Notes: generated by a model not told the origin, from the sequence alone. DNA of 64,000 nucleotides from Periplaneta americana (GCF_040183065.1 NC_091121.1:37361287-37425286), one strand, 5' to 3'; shown: positions 22,190-33,789, counted from the first letter of the stretch. A program made the numbers and translations.

Positions 22190-23250
22190 AACAAATATTT
22201 AAAATTGTAGGAAAGGTAATCATAATATCAATCTTTATCAATATAATGCATTTTCAACAGTCTCCAAGGTCTAGTTTTGAATCGTGAATAGAACGTCAAC
22301 TGAAGCACAAACAAGTTGCAAGTGTTCCCTGATAGTACCTGTGCCACGCGCCAGATATGACGTCTCTTCAATTCATTTTTTGTTTAACTAACAACGAACA
22401 ACGATCAAAACATCACTAGACTGTATGAAAATGGAGAACATCATGATTAAAGTAGTCACAAAGTAATGGCACCGTCTAAGTTTCTAAATTAACAAAATAC
22501 GACATTAAAAGTTGTTAATTTAACAAGTTTTAATATTTGATTGTGTTACGAGTAAGTGTTCTGTATCAAGAATGAACCTTTCTTTCTCTTCTATAACATT
22601 ATATTTACATTATATTTTATTTCAGTTTACTTATTTTATTGTATGAGACTTACAGTATATCAACAATGTACGAGCATAGCTTTCAGGTGTGGAACGAAAT
22701 ATTTCGTTAATATAGAATGCACAGTTATTAAGGCAGGCATCGACTCTTGAAGGAAAAATTTACAATTTCCCCCTCAATCTAATTAAAAATTCACTTGCTA
22801 CTTCTTACAGTTAGCCTAAATGAAAGGAATATGCAAAAAGGAAACAGAAAAAAAAAACTAAAATTTTGAGGGCACAGGGCAAACATTTTGTGAAAAAAAA
22901 AATCATGTATTATTTCAGCAAGCATTTCTTCGCTTTCAATTGCCCCAGATCATTCATTTTTTCCACCAAATTGATCCCTAAACAATGAAGAATGTTGTAG
23001 TGTAGGATGAACTTAATAGCATTCGTCACTTATTTTTTATGTATTTTTTTCTAATCTGTAAAAAGTTATTTTTTTTTATTTATAGGAAGGCAATGTTTTT
23101 GTTTTTGAACTAAATTAGTTGGTTTAAGATTATAACGTAGATCTATGTCTAAGCTTAAATTTGGTTAAAAATAATGTAGATAATTATTACAGTTGTCTGA
23201 ACACTATTTATTGATAAAATAAATAAAATAAATAAAATTGGTTAGAAACC
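22190..23250. other. AT-rich spacer, nothing recognised
   Basis: Only short frames; the ORF at 22556-22750 shows no recognisable domain. Confidence 0.4.
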
Positions 23251-23290
23251 ATACATGTTTCGGGGGCTGTGCTCCCCCATCATTAGTGGT
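23251..23290 (-). other. Hammerhead-like motif, diverged copy
   Basis: On the minus strand: CTAATGAT, stem GGGGG, loop AGCACAG, stem CCCCC, then GAAACATGTATGG. The canonical G of CTGA is A here. Resembles the PLE-linked motif found at five other sites; the element around it is not identified. Confidence 0.55.
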
Positions 23291-24814
23291 TGTACCACGA
23301 CTACGGTGTAGATGTTCTACAGCGTATCTATCTTAAAGAGGACTCTTTAAATTTGTGTTTGAATGAAATCGATAGCTCAGTTCTAAACGTACTTTTTACT
23401 TGCTCAAAGACTGAAAAGTGTTTAAAAAACTGAAATAGGGTAAAAACGAAGTTAAAATTTAAGTTCTAGCTAGGTAACAAATAACTTACTTTTATGCCCC
23501 TAAAACCCTCCTGCAGCACAGGTGAGGTCCTCTTCTTGTGTGTTGAGGTTAATTTTCCTCTTTTTCACAGCCCTTCGGTACCGTTTTCACTGCTGTTGCC
23601 CAGTGCACTCTTTGTAGACCTTTAGGGTTCGAGTCTCGTCTGCAGCATTCACACCAGCCATTGTGTATTTTCCTGGGGTGATGCTCATCTTCCGGAATAT
23701 GTCCAATTCAACTTCGATGCCACAATTGAAGTGGCAGATAACATCCATTACCCCAAGTTTCAGGGTTGTACGAACTAGATACGTTTCTTTGGGGCAACGT
23801 CTCCAAATCAAACCACTGAAAGACTCGTTTGCATTCTGAGTCTTGTCATGCAAACACCTGCTCAGCATAATGGGGGTCTGTAAGCCTTTTGTAAATAGAT
23901 TTAACCCAATTCTTGGCGCAAGCAGCTGTGCATGTAGAATGAAAAAGTTAAATTTCGTCCATCTATAGTGGGAAAACCTAAAGATGTTATATATGTTTAA
24001 AAATTAGAAGAATCAGGCTATAATAGACACACACAAAAAAAAATCATTTTTTGAAAAATATTGTCATTCTAGGGGTCGATGCATACTTTAATGGTACTAG
24101 GTAGAGCTGGTAACAGTATTTTCGGGTATAAATTTGAAAATATAATTTTTTCCCTATGTTTCTACCAAACACAGACTAACGTCCTTTGCACCGTGTCATA
24201 AACAAATGTTAGTGATTTGTGAGCTGGCCATACAAACAAATTATTTTCCATTGCTTAATACAAGAATGGCAGAAACAAAGACTATTGAAAAAAATATATT
24301 CTTCTAAATTTAGGAACCATTCACTCAGAAACTACGTAAGATAAAGAGCTGAAATGTTGTATGCTGATATAAACTATATAGTTCTTCAAAATGAATGGTC
24401 TACTATTTTAAAATTATTAACTCAAGTAAGGAAAATGTCGAGATACATTCATATTTTTATGTGACAAAATAAACGTATGTGGATTTGTCACATTGTGCCT
24501 GTGTAGCTGTAGTATACTGTTTCGATAATGAGTTGGGAGCACTAGTTAAAGAGTTAGGGTTCATGTAGGCCTATAAGAAGACGGGTAAAAATAGAAGTGT
24601 TCTGATCGAGAGGCAAAGAATATCTGTATCAGTCATAAAATTTAGAGAAGAAGGCCGATCCATCATCTACGGCAGTCTTGCGATGGTGACTAATAATTTC
24701 GAGCGAGAGCTCTTTTATGCCCGCTGCGCGCGCGCGGAGCTCTTTTACCTGTAAACATAGCTAAATTATGTACAGATCTTAGAACACAGCGCATCATGAC
24801 GGAATGGTAGCGCT
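23291..24814. other. Unassigned region
   Basis: A 93-codon minus-strand frame (23587-23868) has no recognisable family. No repeat structure or RNA gene found. A GC-rich patch (GCGCGCGCGC) lies near 24727-24737. Confidence 0.4.
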
Positions 24815-25035
24815 TAAAGCTTTGAAGAAAGAGTGGAAGATACAATATTTATGCTTCGAACATGGTGATGAAGTCCAGTGTTTGTTGTGTAAAAAAAATA
24901 TCATTTGCAAAAAAAAAACAACATAAAACGGCATTATGAGACGCAATATGAAAAGAAAAAATATAGGCATTATTCAGGAAAAGACAGAAATAAATTGATT
25001 TCGGAATTGACATCGAAGGTAAATTAATTTACATT
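24815..25035 (+). pseudogene. BED-type zinc finger of a hAT transposase, N-terminal remnant
   Basis: Reading across one or two frameshifts gives KKEWKIQYLCFEHGDEVQCL, LCKK, then KRHYETQ and EKY...GKDRNKLISELTSK. The arrangement C-x2-C ... H-x-H (CLLCKK...RHYETQH) is that of BED fingers in GTF2I-repeat/ZBED-like hAT transposases. It stops at SELTSK followed by GTAAATTAAT; no catalytic domain follows. Confidence 0.62.
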
Positions 25036-26234
25036 TGGGTCAGTAGATTGTAAGATTTCTTTATTTTAAATGTATTGTTGATGTTTTATTTGTTGCTTGT
25101 TTCTGGATATTTACTTTTATTAGACTACGTGTTTCTTTAATTTAGAAATAATACTTTATCTTTGACTGCACTTTAAATCATACTATTACTAAGCTCAAAA
25201 AGCTAATTCACTTTTATTACAATAACTATTTTCAAGATTTTGAGCAAATATGAACTAAAAATTTTGAAAACTTTTATGTAAGGAGCTTTTTTAGTAACGT
25301 CAATATAAAATATACTTAAAAATATAATTTCAAAACTATTAGACCTAATTGCACCAAATTTTGTACAGATGATATTATTATAGATCTGTTTATATAGTTT
25401 AAATTTCACAAATTTTGGCCGAAAATTGTGGAAGTTTTAAAAATCATACATATCCCCTTAAATGATTGACCCCAAAAATTACGATGGCTTTCAATATCTT
25501 AATTTAATCAATTTGTTTTTTCGTGTTACGTGCATCTCACAAATCACTCTAAGAAAACTCATTGCATAATCACGACTGGAGGGTAAGGACCACATTTTCA
25601 CAATCACACAATCAACATACTCTATTTCAATCAATATTGTCATTATTATTTTTTCAACAAATACTCAAAAGTACTTGGAGATCACACACGTCGAGCAGGT
25701 AGACCCTATTAGTTTCTCCTAACCAATGAAGTGAAGTATTTACATAATAAATGCTTGCTTTTAACAATAAAATTGTTTACATACAATTATCTTTCCCTAT
25801 TTCTCTTTTTGTTCCTAAAAAACCCTTCCCCTTGCGATTTGTTTATATATGTACATGTATATTAAATAACTGAGTAATTAGCACTATTATATAGCCAGAA
25901 ATTTAGTAACGCAAGTTATTGTAATAATTGCTGCCTTTATTCGCTGCATGTGCATGTACATCCCTGATATCTACGTTAAGACGCTATGTAATGGATGCGC
26001 TATGCGCTCGTGATAAAGGTCGAGCTCTTCTACCGTGATTGGGAGCTAATATCGTCTAATCCCTGATCTACGGGGAAGATAACTGTATCCATAGAAGCCA
26101 CAATGATAGAGGATAGGTTTAATATCATAATGCATTACAATGAAAGCAGTAGTGATAGTACAGTGACAACATTTTGCAACAATAACAATAAACGCACAGT
26201 CTGTAACATGTTAATAGATTTGGTATTTCTGACT
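25036..26234. other. AT-rich spacer, nothing recognised
   Basis: No supported feature beyond the apparent overlapping short frames. Confidence 0.4.
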
Positions 26235-27130
26235 AAAGGCTGGTTCACAATAAACCGGAAAGAGAATCGGAACGAAAACGAAAACGGTAAAATTGTTAAA
26301 ATGTGTACATTTAAATGTGAGCATTCACAATTAACGAAAAGCTTACCGGAGCCCGGGATCGGGAAAGGAGAGTTGGCCAAGTTTCAACTTTGGCGTTCAC
26401 GTTTCCGATCACAGCCCACTAGATTCATTCTATTGCCATCTAAAAGCTATTTTGTCGTCGTATATTTTGTAGCAAGAAGACCGTGACATAACCTATGCAT
26501 TATTTTGTTCTGTGCTGTGCATCACGGAGCAAGTTTTATTTGATGAGATTCTAATTTCGAGTGTTGAGGAAAATCCTCATGTTTACGAAAAGCGGCGCGC
26601 CTCGTATAAAGATGAGGAAATGAAGGAGAATACGTGGCTTTCAATAGCTGCGTCTTTGAACACCGATCGGAAGTGAATCATATTTTATTACTGTATTGGT
26701 TGTATTACACACTACATATTCATGCTTCAATTCAATAACTACTGTTGTGTTCATTTTTGTTCTATTATAAATGCTTCTTCTCTAATTATTTTACGTTATG
26801 GTAGACTTAAAATAGGTTGTGATAATAAAGATGCATGGACATATTTATAGTACCGTACCTAATGAAATGTTTCAGTTGAAATTTCGAAGTTGGTTAACCT
26901 GTGTTTATGTTGGCTGCGTTGTACTCATGAGAGGACGCCATTGGTCAATTATACACAAATAACATCAGAATGCGTAATATCGACTTTACATATCGTTATT
27001 GACATGCATATCGATATGCATAGTCGTCGACGTTCTCGGTTTATTGTGAATCAAAAATTTTCACATTCACGTCCTCTCCTTCTCGTTTTCATTCTGGTTC
27101 TCATTCCCGGTTTATTGTGAACCAGCCTTT
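26235..27130. mobile_element. TIR transposon, 896 bp, non-autonomous
   Basis: Left end AAAGGCTGGTTCACAATAAA (26235 on) and right end TTTATTGTGAACCAGCCTTT (to 27130) are perfect inverted copies over 24 bp, and similar further in (GAGAAT.GGAA.GAAAACGA). A third partial copy of the terminus (CGGTTTATTGTGAATC) lies near 27037-27052, just inside the right end. The open frame at 26103-26486 crosses the left TIR and is not a gene. From recall this GGCTGGTTCACAATAAACCGG end is widespread in insects; superfamily unresolved. Confidence 0.8.
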
Positions 27131-28037
27131 ATTGGTATCACGGGTCTATTTACACGAGTTCTGAGTGTACTTCTAGTGTCACGACGATTGGCAGACGGTT
27201 AGGGTTGGGGCTGCAGCTAGTTGGGAAACTCCATACAAGTTGAATAGTGACTCGCTTCTTTGTATAGAGTTTAACATTTCAGAAGCAAAAAAGATCTGTG
27301 ATACTTATACATTTATATGTTCATTTGTATTCCCACTATTACTTTATGAACACAGTGAATATGCAATACACACCTTATAGAGCATACTGGAATTAAAATA
27401 CGCTCCTAAAAGCTCTTAATGCCTTTAATTATTTAAATATTCAATACCGGTAAAGTGAGATCGAGGTATAACTATAGCTGAAACACGAGTTGCTGTGGTA
27501 ACCGAGATACCTATATCAACACACAAAATGGCAGAAAATACATTTCATGAACTGTGCAGTTTCAAGTCTTACTCTTTGCTGGTTGTTAGGCCTGGGAAAA
27601 CGAAATAGGCCTTAACTGAAACACAAACACTGCAGCAAGTGTAGGGTTCTATTCTCCACTCTGCACGAGTGTAATTTACTTTATAACTCCACCCACACCT
27701 GAATGAAGCTGTAGACTCAGCTGTGCGGACCACCTTTCAAACACGCCGCTATCCCATTGTCTCACTTCCTACAGCTCTATCAAGTGGCGACCTCTAACGA
27801 ATGAATAAATGAACGAATTAATCCATGAATGACAACAGAAAAATTACAGTGACTATTACACTCTTACTACGTCATACTACTTTTGACCAATAAAACGATA
27901 CGAAAGGACGTATTTCAACCAATCATGGCTGCTTATCGCACAATTTTATCGCGTCCCTAGCATTTCTTTAATTTTATCGCGTCCCTAGCATCTGTTTCTT
28001 TGTTTGCCAACATTTGAAACTGCGCTGGTCTGGACGT

Positions 28038-28040
<3 letters not shown>
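27131..28040. other. Unassigned spacer with a short tandem duplication
   Basis: AATTTTATCGCGTCCCTAGC occurs twice in a row (about 27940-27990, period about 31 bp). No other feature supported. Confidence 0.5.

Positions 28041-28099
<59 letters not shown>
28041..28099. repeat. (AT)n microsatellite
   Basis: About 58 bp of pure AT dinucleotide. Confidence 0.97.
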
Positions 28100-28103
<4 letters not shown>

Positions 28104-28235
28104 CAAACCACTCCAGTCGATGCACAGCAGTTTCAAATATGACTCGCATTGGCATTCAAGAACAAGAATTAATAAAAATCACTTATCATACCTATGCATC
28201 TTCTGAAATCCGATTTACAAATAAATGAAGAGCAC

Positions 28236-28545
28236 CATTCGGAAATCCTGAATAAGTTGAATGTAGGCCTAAATCAACGAGTTCCACTTCTATTATGCAC
28301 ACGTCCAATATAACATCAATTGAACCACCAACCACATTCAAATTTGAAAATTGTACTTTCAATAATTATTCCTTTTAAAATTATTCATTCGGAAATTCTG
28401 AATAAGTTGAATACACTATGTAGGCCTAAATCAACGAGTTCCACTTCTATTACGCACACGTCCAATATAACATCAATTGAACCACCAACCACATTCAAAT
28501 TTGAAAATTGTACATTCAATAATTATTCCTTTTAAAATTATTCAT
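28236..28545. repeat. Tandem duplication, 150-158 bp unit x2
   Basis: The unit beginning CATTCGGAAATYCTGAATAAG at 28236 recurs at 28386. The second unit has an 8-bp insertion (ACACTATG) and a few substitutions. The short plus-strand frame spanning it simply repeats IEPPTTFKFENCTFNNYSF. Confidence 0.93.
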
Positions 28546-28910
28546 GTTTATTTTTTATATCATCGTCGGTAATTAAAACTTTTCTAACACTTGTGTATAT
28601 TAGTTAGGTTATGTTATAGCTTCTGCTCTGAGAGGATAAAAAGAACTTCTGCTATATGATATTATGGATAGTCACGTATCAGAGATTATTTAATATTAAG
28701 ATTTATTGAATAGTAATCATTACAGTGTCTGTATAAAGACACTACTGCCATCTAGCATGCATCTAGCGTAATACTTGTAACGTTGAGATGGTACAATAAT
28801 ACATTTGAAGACATTGTATTTTCGTAAGTCAATTAATATTTTATTGTATTGGAGTACTTCGTTACTTCTAATCTTTATATACGTTCTTCTAATCGTGTAA
28901 TAGTCAATTA

Positions 28911-28964
28911 AATCCCACTCGAGTTTTGATTTTCTCTAGATAAATCAAAACGTCTAGTGAGATT
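28911..28964. repeat. Short palindrome
   Basis: AATCCCACTCGAGTTTTGATT pairs with AATCAAAACGTCTAGTGAGATT around a TTCTCTAGATA centre. Confidence 0.7.
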
Positions 28965-29069
28965 ACTGTTGAATAAATCTGTAATGGACATAAGTCCTCA
29001 CATTTTTTCGACTCACTGAACAGTTATGCGAGTACAAAGTTAGTACGACAGAAAATGAATATTGGGTTT

Positions 29070-29254
29070 ATAACCATGTTGTGGAAAAAGAACTAAGGAA
29101 GGGACTAGTGAAGTGCTTTGTATGGAGTGTGGCATTGTATGGGGCAGGAACATGGACATTACGACGAAGTAAAGAGAAGCGACTAGAAGCATTTGAATTG
29201 TGGATATAGAGAAGAATGGACCGTGTGAAGTGGACAGATAGAATAAGAAATGAG
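29070..29254 (+). pseudogene. Second LINE family (family 2), RT C-terminal part, 5' half of a split copy
   Basis: The frame from about 29078 reads EKELRKGLVKCFVWSVALYG, GTWTLRR.KEKRLEAFELWI, stop, RRMDRVKWTDRIRN. This is a RTE/BovB-like C-terminal domain distinct from family 1, though built on the same VALYG.ETWTL plan. It stops at RIRN and resumes 3 kb downstream at 32294, so a large element was inserted here. Confidence 0.82.
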
Positions 29255-29617
29255 CTTCCGCTGTATATAGTCCATACTACAGAACGTCCATATGATAAAA
29301 CCTCCATAAGATTAAATGTCCATATTTTCAAAATTTCCATACGGTGAAAATGTCCATGTACTAAATGTCCATACGACAGAAAGCCCATATGATAAAACAT
29401 CCATAATGTCCAAGTTCAAAAGAAAATTCTGCTTGAATAGAAGACAATAAATGTTATTCCATAACTCGTACAAATAATAACAAATATCGAAATATGATTA
29501 ATTATTATTCAGTCAATATGGCTTAACCATTGCACTACATATGAAATAAAAACATATGAGAAAATATATTGATGTGTTACATCCTATTTAATCTTGATAT
29601 AAACGTTTTCGCCTCTA

Positions 29618-30529
29618 ATGGGGCATCTTCTACTTTTTAACTTCGCTCTAGAATATGCCATTAGGAAAGTTCAGGATAACACAGAGGGTTTGGAATTGAA
29701 CGGGTTACATCAGCTTCTTGTCTATGCAGATGACGTGAATATGTTAGGAGAAAATCCACAAACAATTAGGGAAAACGCGGAAATTCTTGTTGAAGCAAGT
29801 AGAGCGATAGGGTTGGAAGTAAATCCCGAAAAGATTAAGTATATGATTATGTCTCGTGACCAGAATATTGTACGAATTGGAACTATAAAAATTGGATATA
29901 TATCCTTCGAAGAGGTGGAAAAATTCAAATATCTTGGAGCAACAGTAACAAATCTAAATGACACTCGGGAGGAAATTAAACGCAGAATAAATATGAGCAA
30001 TGCCTGTTATTATTCGGTTGAGAAGCTTTTGTCATCTCTTCTTCTGTCAAAAAGTCTGAAAGTTAGAATGTATAAAACAGTTATATTACCGGTTGTTCTG
30101 TATGGTTGTGAAACTTGGACTCTCACTTTGAGAGAGGAACAGAGATTAAGGGTGTTTGAGAATAAGGTTCTTAGGAAAATATTTGGGGCTAAGAGGGATG
30201 AAGTTACAGGAGAATGGAGAAAGTTACACAACGCAGAGCTGCACGCATTGTATACTTCACCTGACATAATTAGGAACATAAAATCCAGACGTTTGAGATG
30301 GGCAGGACATGTAGCACGTATGGACGAATCCAGAAATGCATATAGAGTGTTAGTTGGGAGGCCGGAGGGAAAAAGACCTTTGGGGAGGCCGAGACGTAGA
30401 TGGGAAGATAATATTAAAATGGATTTGAGGGAGGTAGGATATGATGGTAGAGACTGGATTAATCTTGCTCAGGATAGGGACCAATGGCGGGCTTATGTGA
30501 GGGCGGCAATGAACCTACGGGTTCCTTAA
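29618..30529 (+). CDS. RTE-like RT C-terminal half, 303 codons, truncated
   Basis: An intact frame from [15 protein letters not shown] to the normal C-terminus NLRVP. The first three codons (MGH) come from the flanking target duplication, not the element. It retains YADD at residues 36-39 but lacks the earlier catalytic aspartate block ([10 protein letters not shown]), so it cannot be an active polymerase. Downstream motifs are [33 protein letters not shown] and [13 protein letters not shown]. Slightly more diverged than the 562- and 641-codon copies. Confidence 0.85.
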   Translation: MGHLLLFNFALEYAIRKVQDNTEGLELNGLHQLLVYADDVNMLGENPQTIRENAEILVEASRAIGLEVNPEKIKYMIMSRDQNIVRIGTIKIGYISFEEVEKFKYLGATVTNLNDTREEIKRRINMSNACYYSVEKLLSSLLLSKSLKVRMYKTVILPVVLYGCETWTLTLREEQRLRVFENKVLRKIFGAKRDEVTGEWRKLHNAELHALYTSPDIIRNIKSRRLRWAGHVARMDESRNAYRVLVGRPEGKRPLGRPRRRWEDNIKMDLREVGYDGRDWINLAQDRDQWRAYVRAAMNLRVP

Positions 30530-30548
30530 AAGCCAGTAAGTAAGTAAG
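29627..30548 (+). mobile_element. RTE-like LINE (family 1), 5'-truncated copy with 10-11 bp TSD
   Basis: TAATGGGGCAT lies at 29616-29626 and again at 30549-30559, right after the CCAG(TAAG)n tail. The target was the inverted-repeat element above. Confidence 0.92.
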
Positions 30549-31122
30549 TAATGGGGCATGTTCAGGTACAGATATAGGCCTAAGTATCATCTAAAATCAA
30601 TTACAATACAAGCTTACATTTAAAACTACCTTGACTAGAATAAAGTATGACATGGTGACTATGTTATCTAATCAACATTAATTGTTCTGTGAAAATTAAA
30701 AACGAATTCATTTTAAAACAATATGAATGTGCTTAGCCATGTACCTGAAGATGCCCCATTAGAGGCGAAAACGTTTGTATCAAGATTAAATAGGATGTCA
30801 CACATCAACATATTTTCTCATATGTTTTTATTTCATATGTAATGCAATGCTTAAGCCATATTGACTGAATAATAATTAATCATATTTTGATATTTGTTAT
30901 TAACACGAGGCTTAGCTGAATATTTTCCAACATGAATTGTAAATCGTACAAATAAGTTATTAATTATCGGGAACCGGAACCCCACTTTTAAGATGGTAGC
31001 CAGTACTTTTAATGTAGCTATATGAGAATTTCTCCATTTTCTTTGTACTTGTTGTAGTTTCTCACAATCTGGAGAATTTGTCTTTAATTCGTCAAATACT
31101 TTTTATTCATCGGCTCTTTAAT

Positions 31123-31450
31123 TTATGTATGCCCCCCTCTTGTTTGCAATATTTGTCTCCAAATTTCATTTCCGTCGCGCTTTAGGCACTGTATAAATCG
31201 CCAAATGGATGGATTATGTACAGCCAACGCTCTTCCTCTTGCCTTAACACGATTCAAGATGCACTTTCCTTCTATACCTGCTTCATCGGCACTATGTAAA
31301 TGCTTATCTGTGCCATCCCGCAAAACCCGGATGTTATGCAGGTTGCTGTTAGTTATCATTGCAGCATTACAAATTTTCTTTCCCTGCATCGCCAATATAT
31401 TTTTGTTCTACCTCTATTAAAGTCATGATGTTGGTACAGGTACCCACGAA
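31123..31450 (-). pseudogene. FLYWCH zinc finger / MULE transposase remnant
   Basis: Across one frameshift the minus strand reads GRTKIYWRCR, then KICNAAMITNSNLHNIRVL, RDGTDKHLHS, DEAGIEGKCILNRVKARGR, and then VHNPSIWRFIQCL. YWRC...C.A....H.H is the FLYWCH-finger pattern that leads many insect MULE transposases. HPNIWRFI-type sequence is typical of their C-terminus. The catalytic middle is deleted, joining the two ends. Its position inside the foldback element suggests it came from that element's autonomous partner. Confidence 0.6.
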
Positions 31451-31494
31451 AAGAAAGAAGTGGCTTGCCTTTCTGTGATGGCATTAACTGAGGA

Positions 31495-31990
31495 TCCATT
31501 TTGAATCTTGCAAATACGACCACACAGGTGTATACAAATTCACATGTAATAGTTACGATAAGTTCTACATAGGACAGACAGGCAGATCATTCCAAACACG
31601 CTACAAATAACACATTAAAGCAATAACCAGAGGACACAATACATCTACATACGCCGATCACATAACCAATGCTAATCATACGTACAATAACATAAATACG
31701 GACATGGAAATCCTACACATACAACCCAAGAACCAAAAACTGAACACACTAGAACAATACGAAATATGCAAATACACTAAAACACACCCGATCAAATTCT
31801 CAACACACAGATCAATTTCAGTACACACACTATTTGACTCCACTCTTCAACATTTTTCAACAATCAAACACACCCACATAACAGGCAGAGAAGTTCGAGA
31901 TGACGCCGTGATCTAGTAGGCTCTGAGGATGGTGCGTGAAGCACTGAAACAGCTGTAAGCCTCACAAATCTTACATAATTAACACGAGTA
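31495..31990 (+). pseudogene. Penelope-like GIY-YIG endonuclease fragment
   Basis: Reads HTGVYKFTCN, FYIGQTGRSFQTRYK, a TAA stop at 31608-31610, HIKAIT, TSTYADHITNANHTYNNINT, EILHIQPKNQKLNTLEQYEI, LFDST, and stop near 31914. GVY...FYIG is the GIY-YIG nuclease signature. In PLEs this domain lies C-terminal to the RT. It is followed by the 3' region with a hammerhead-like motif at 31923-31950. Confidence 0.85.
31923..31950 (+). other. Hammerhead-like motif in a PLE 3' region
   Basis: CTGAGGAT, stem GGTGC, loop GTGAA, stem GCACT, then GAAAC. Lies just after the stop codon of the PLE fragment. Confidence 0.6.
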
Positions 31991-32293
31991 AGTCCACCAG
32001 TTAATCAATTAATTAACTGAGGATTTCATTCCAGCTTCAAAAATTTCAGTTCTGGTTAGTACTGTACTTGAAATTTTTTACATAGATTACTATAACTACC
32101 TTGAACAGTTGATATAGTGTACATTATAGAGCTATGGACATTATGACTCTGGACATTAGAGTGAAGTGGACATTATAGAACTATGGACATTTTGACTCAG
32201 GACGATTTAACATGGACATTTTCAACGTGCACATTATTCTATGGACATTTTGACGTATGGACATTATAATCCTGGACTTTTTGTCTGGTAACC

Positions 32294-32606
32294 AGAAATA
32301 AAGCTGTGTTGGAAAGAGTGGGTGAAGAAAGAACGATGCTGAAACTGATCAGGAAGAGGAAAAGGAATTGGTTGGGTCACTGGCTGAGAAGAAACTGCCT
32401 ACTAAAGGATGCAATGGAAGGAATGGTGAACGGGAGAAGACCCCGGGGTGGAAGAAGATATCAGATGATGGAAACCATTAAGATATATGGATCATATGAG
32501 GAAACGAAGAGGAAGGCAGAAAATAGGAAAGATTGAAGAAAGTTGGGTTTGCAGTGAAAGACCTACCCTTGGGCTGAATACTAAATGAATGAATGAATGA
32601 ATGAAA
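32294..32606 (+). pseudogene. Family-2 LINE, 3' half of the split copy, with (TGAA)n tail
   Basis: Continues the 29070-29254 fragment: AVLERVGEERTMLKLIRKRK, RNWLGHWLRRNCLLKDAMEG, GRRPRGGRRYQM, SYEETKRKAENRKD, stop near 32536. The 3' UTR ends TGAATGAATGAATGAATGAAA (32586-32605), a microsatellite tail different from family 1's TAAG. The coding frame is intact in this half. Confidence 0.82.
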
Positions 32607-32632
32607 TAAACCATGTTCTAACTCTTATGCAA

Positions 32633-33768
32633 GGCGCGTCCTAAATTGCGGATAGAGGAGACGGGCTCCAGATACGAAGGATAGCTGCGAATATATTGAA
32701 TAAGCAGTCGCGGACAGCCGATAAAGGGTGGTTCTCCAGCTGGGGGTTGAGCGAAGGGCTAACAACCAATCACCGTAAAAAATAGCTTGTTATGAAACCT
32801 CAATATAAGACTCGGAATGGGACTGATTGTATGGTATACTTAGACTCGCACTATGAGACAGGAACAGAGGCTAAGGGTGTTCGAGAATAAGGGACTTAGA
32901 AAAATATTTGGGGCTAAAAGGGATGAAGTTACAGGAGAATGGAGAAAGTTACACATTGCATAACTGCACCCGATATAATTAGGAAAATTAAATTCAAACG
33001 TATGTATGACGTGTAGGCAAATTCAGAAATTCATATATAGTGTGTTAGTTGAGAAGCCGGAGGGGAAAAAGCTCTTTGGGGAGCCGAGACGTAGATGGGA
33101 GGATAATATTAAAACGGATTTGAGGGATGTGGAATATGATGGTTGGGAATGGATTAATCTTTTAGATTTATTAATTTGTTCTACAGAATGTTCTCTGTAA
33201 TACTGACACTTAATATTTGGGGGGAAAAATTCACTCCGGCACCGGGGATCGAACCCGGGTTCTTGGTTCTACGTTCTTACCAAGGATCCGGGTTCGATCC
33301 CCGGCGCCGGAGCGAATTTTCTCCTCAAATATTGTGTCAATATTACAGAGAACATTCTGTAGGACAAATTAATAAATCTAAAATATCCCCATAGCTAGTA
33401 GTACATAATAACTGCGGATTCCCGGCCATCAAGTCACTCAGGTGAGTGCGCTCGTAGTATAATGGCAGTTGACATTGGATACACGTCAACATATATATGC
33501 GTAACTTGGAGTCAGGCCACAAAGGGAAACATTGAATGAGGAGAGTTCGATCCGGTGCTGTAGATTGAATTCGGCGTAGCTCAGTGGTCAGAGCGCTTGG
33601 TACGTAGAACCAAGGACCCGGGTTCGATCCCCGGTGCCGGAGCGAATTTTTCTCCTCAAATATTAAGTGGATTAATCTTGCTCAGGATAGGGACCAATGG
33701 CAGGCTTATGTGAGGGCAGCAATGAACCTCCGGTTTCTCTAAAAGCCATTTGTAAGTAAAGTAAATAA
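32633..33768 (+). mobile_element. RTE-like LINE (family 1), internally deleted copy, interrupted by a SINE
   Basis: The 5' leader at 32633-32835 (GGCGCGTCCTAAATTGCGGA, AAGCAGTCGCGGACAGCCGA, GGGTTGAGCGAAGGGCTAAC) joins directly to the 3' coding block near TTGTATGGTATACTTAGACT. So the endonuclease and RT are deleted. The 3' part is decayed and cut at GGATTAATCTT (33161). It resumes at 33668 after a 506-bp insertion flanked by TGGATTAATCTT, and ends AAAAGCCATTTGTAAGTAAA. Confidence 0.85.
33162..33667 (+). mobile_element. SINE insertion with a foldback 5' extension, 12-bp TSD
   Basis: TGGATTAATCTT at 33150-33161 and 33668-33679 is a clean TSD. Positions 33162-33266 and 33280-33382 are inverted copies of one another, both containing the SINE 3' region (GAACCCGGGTTC, CCGGCGCCGGAG, TTCTCCTCAAATATT). 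From about 33410 a SINE follows: CCCGGCCATCAAGTCACTCA...GAGTGCGCTC, then a tRNA-like segment at about 33572-33645 with D arm GCTC/GAGC, an ACGTAGA anticodon loop and B box GGTTCGATCCC, ending GGAGCGAATTTTTCTCC. The tRNA-like part is at the 3' end, not the usual 5' end. Confidence 0.8.
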
Positions 33769-33789
33769 GTTCTGACCTTTATACGTATA

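Larger units (their letters stand above)
29470..30901. mobile_element. Long inverted repeat (about 170-bp arms) interrupted by a LINE
   Basis: The left arm (29470-29626 continuing at 30560-30570) and right arm (about 30735-30901) are inverted copies sharing ATATGATTAATTATTATTCA, GTCAATATGGCTTAA, CATATGAGAAAATAT and AACGTTT.CGCCTCTAATG. Without the LINE the element is about 500 bp. Each arm ends near a CTGAAGAT/CTGAACAT...GGCGAAAAC motif. Confidence 0.8.
29255..32293. mobile_element. Foldback-type element with TGTCCATA repeat arms, about 3.0 kb
   Basis: The element separates RIRN from AVLERV of a family-2 LINE. AGAAATGAG (29246-29254) and AGAAATAAA (32294-32302) are probable 9-bp TSDs with two mismatches. 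Both ends are arrays of a 15-18 bp degenerate unit. The left arm (29269-29416) shows about ten GTCCATA/ATCCATA cores; the right arm (32120-32285) shows about eleven TATGGACATT cores, i.e. the same unit inverted. Inside are a FLYWCH/MULE-like coding fragment (31123-31450), a long inverted repeat holding a LINE, and a PLE fragment. The architecture resembles Drosophila FB elements, whose NOF partner is MULE-related; membership here is inferred. Confidence 0.65.

Noticed and set aside
26103..26486. 127-codon ORF
   Set aside because: Crosses the left TIR of a non-autonomous transposon and overlaps an antisense ORF; no domain.
29068..29400. 110-codon minus-strand ORF with repeated HGH/SYG words
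   Set aside because: It is the antisense of the family-2 LINE plus the TGTCCATA repeat arm.
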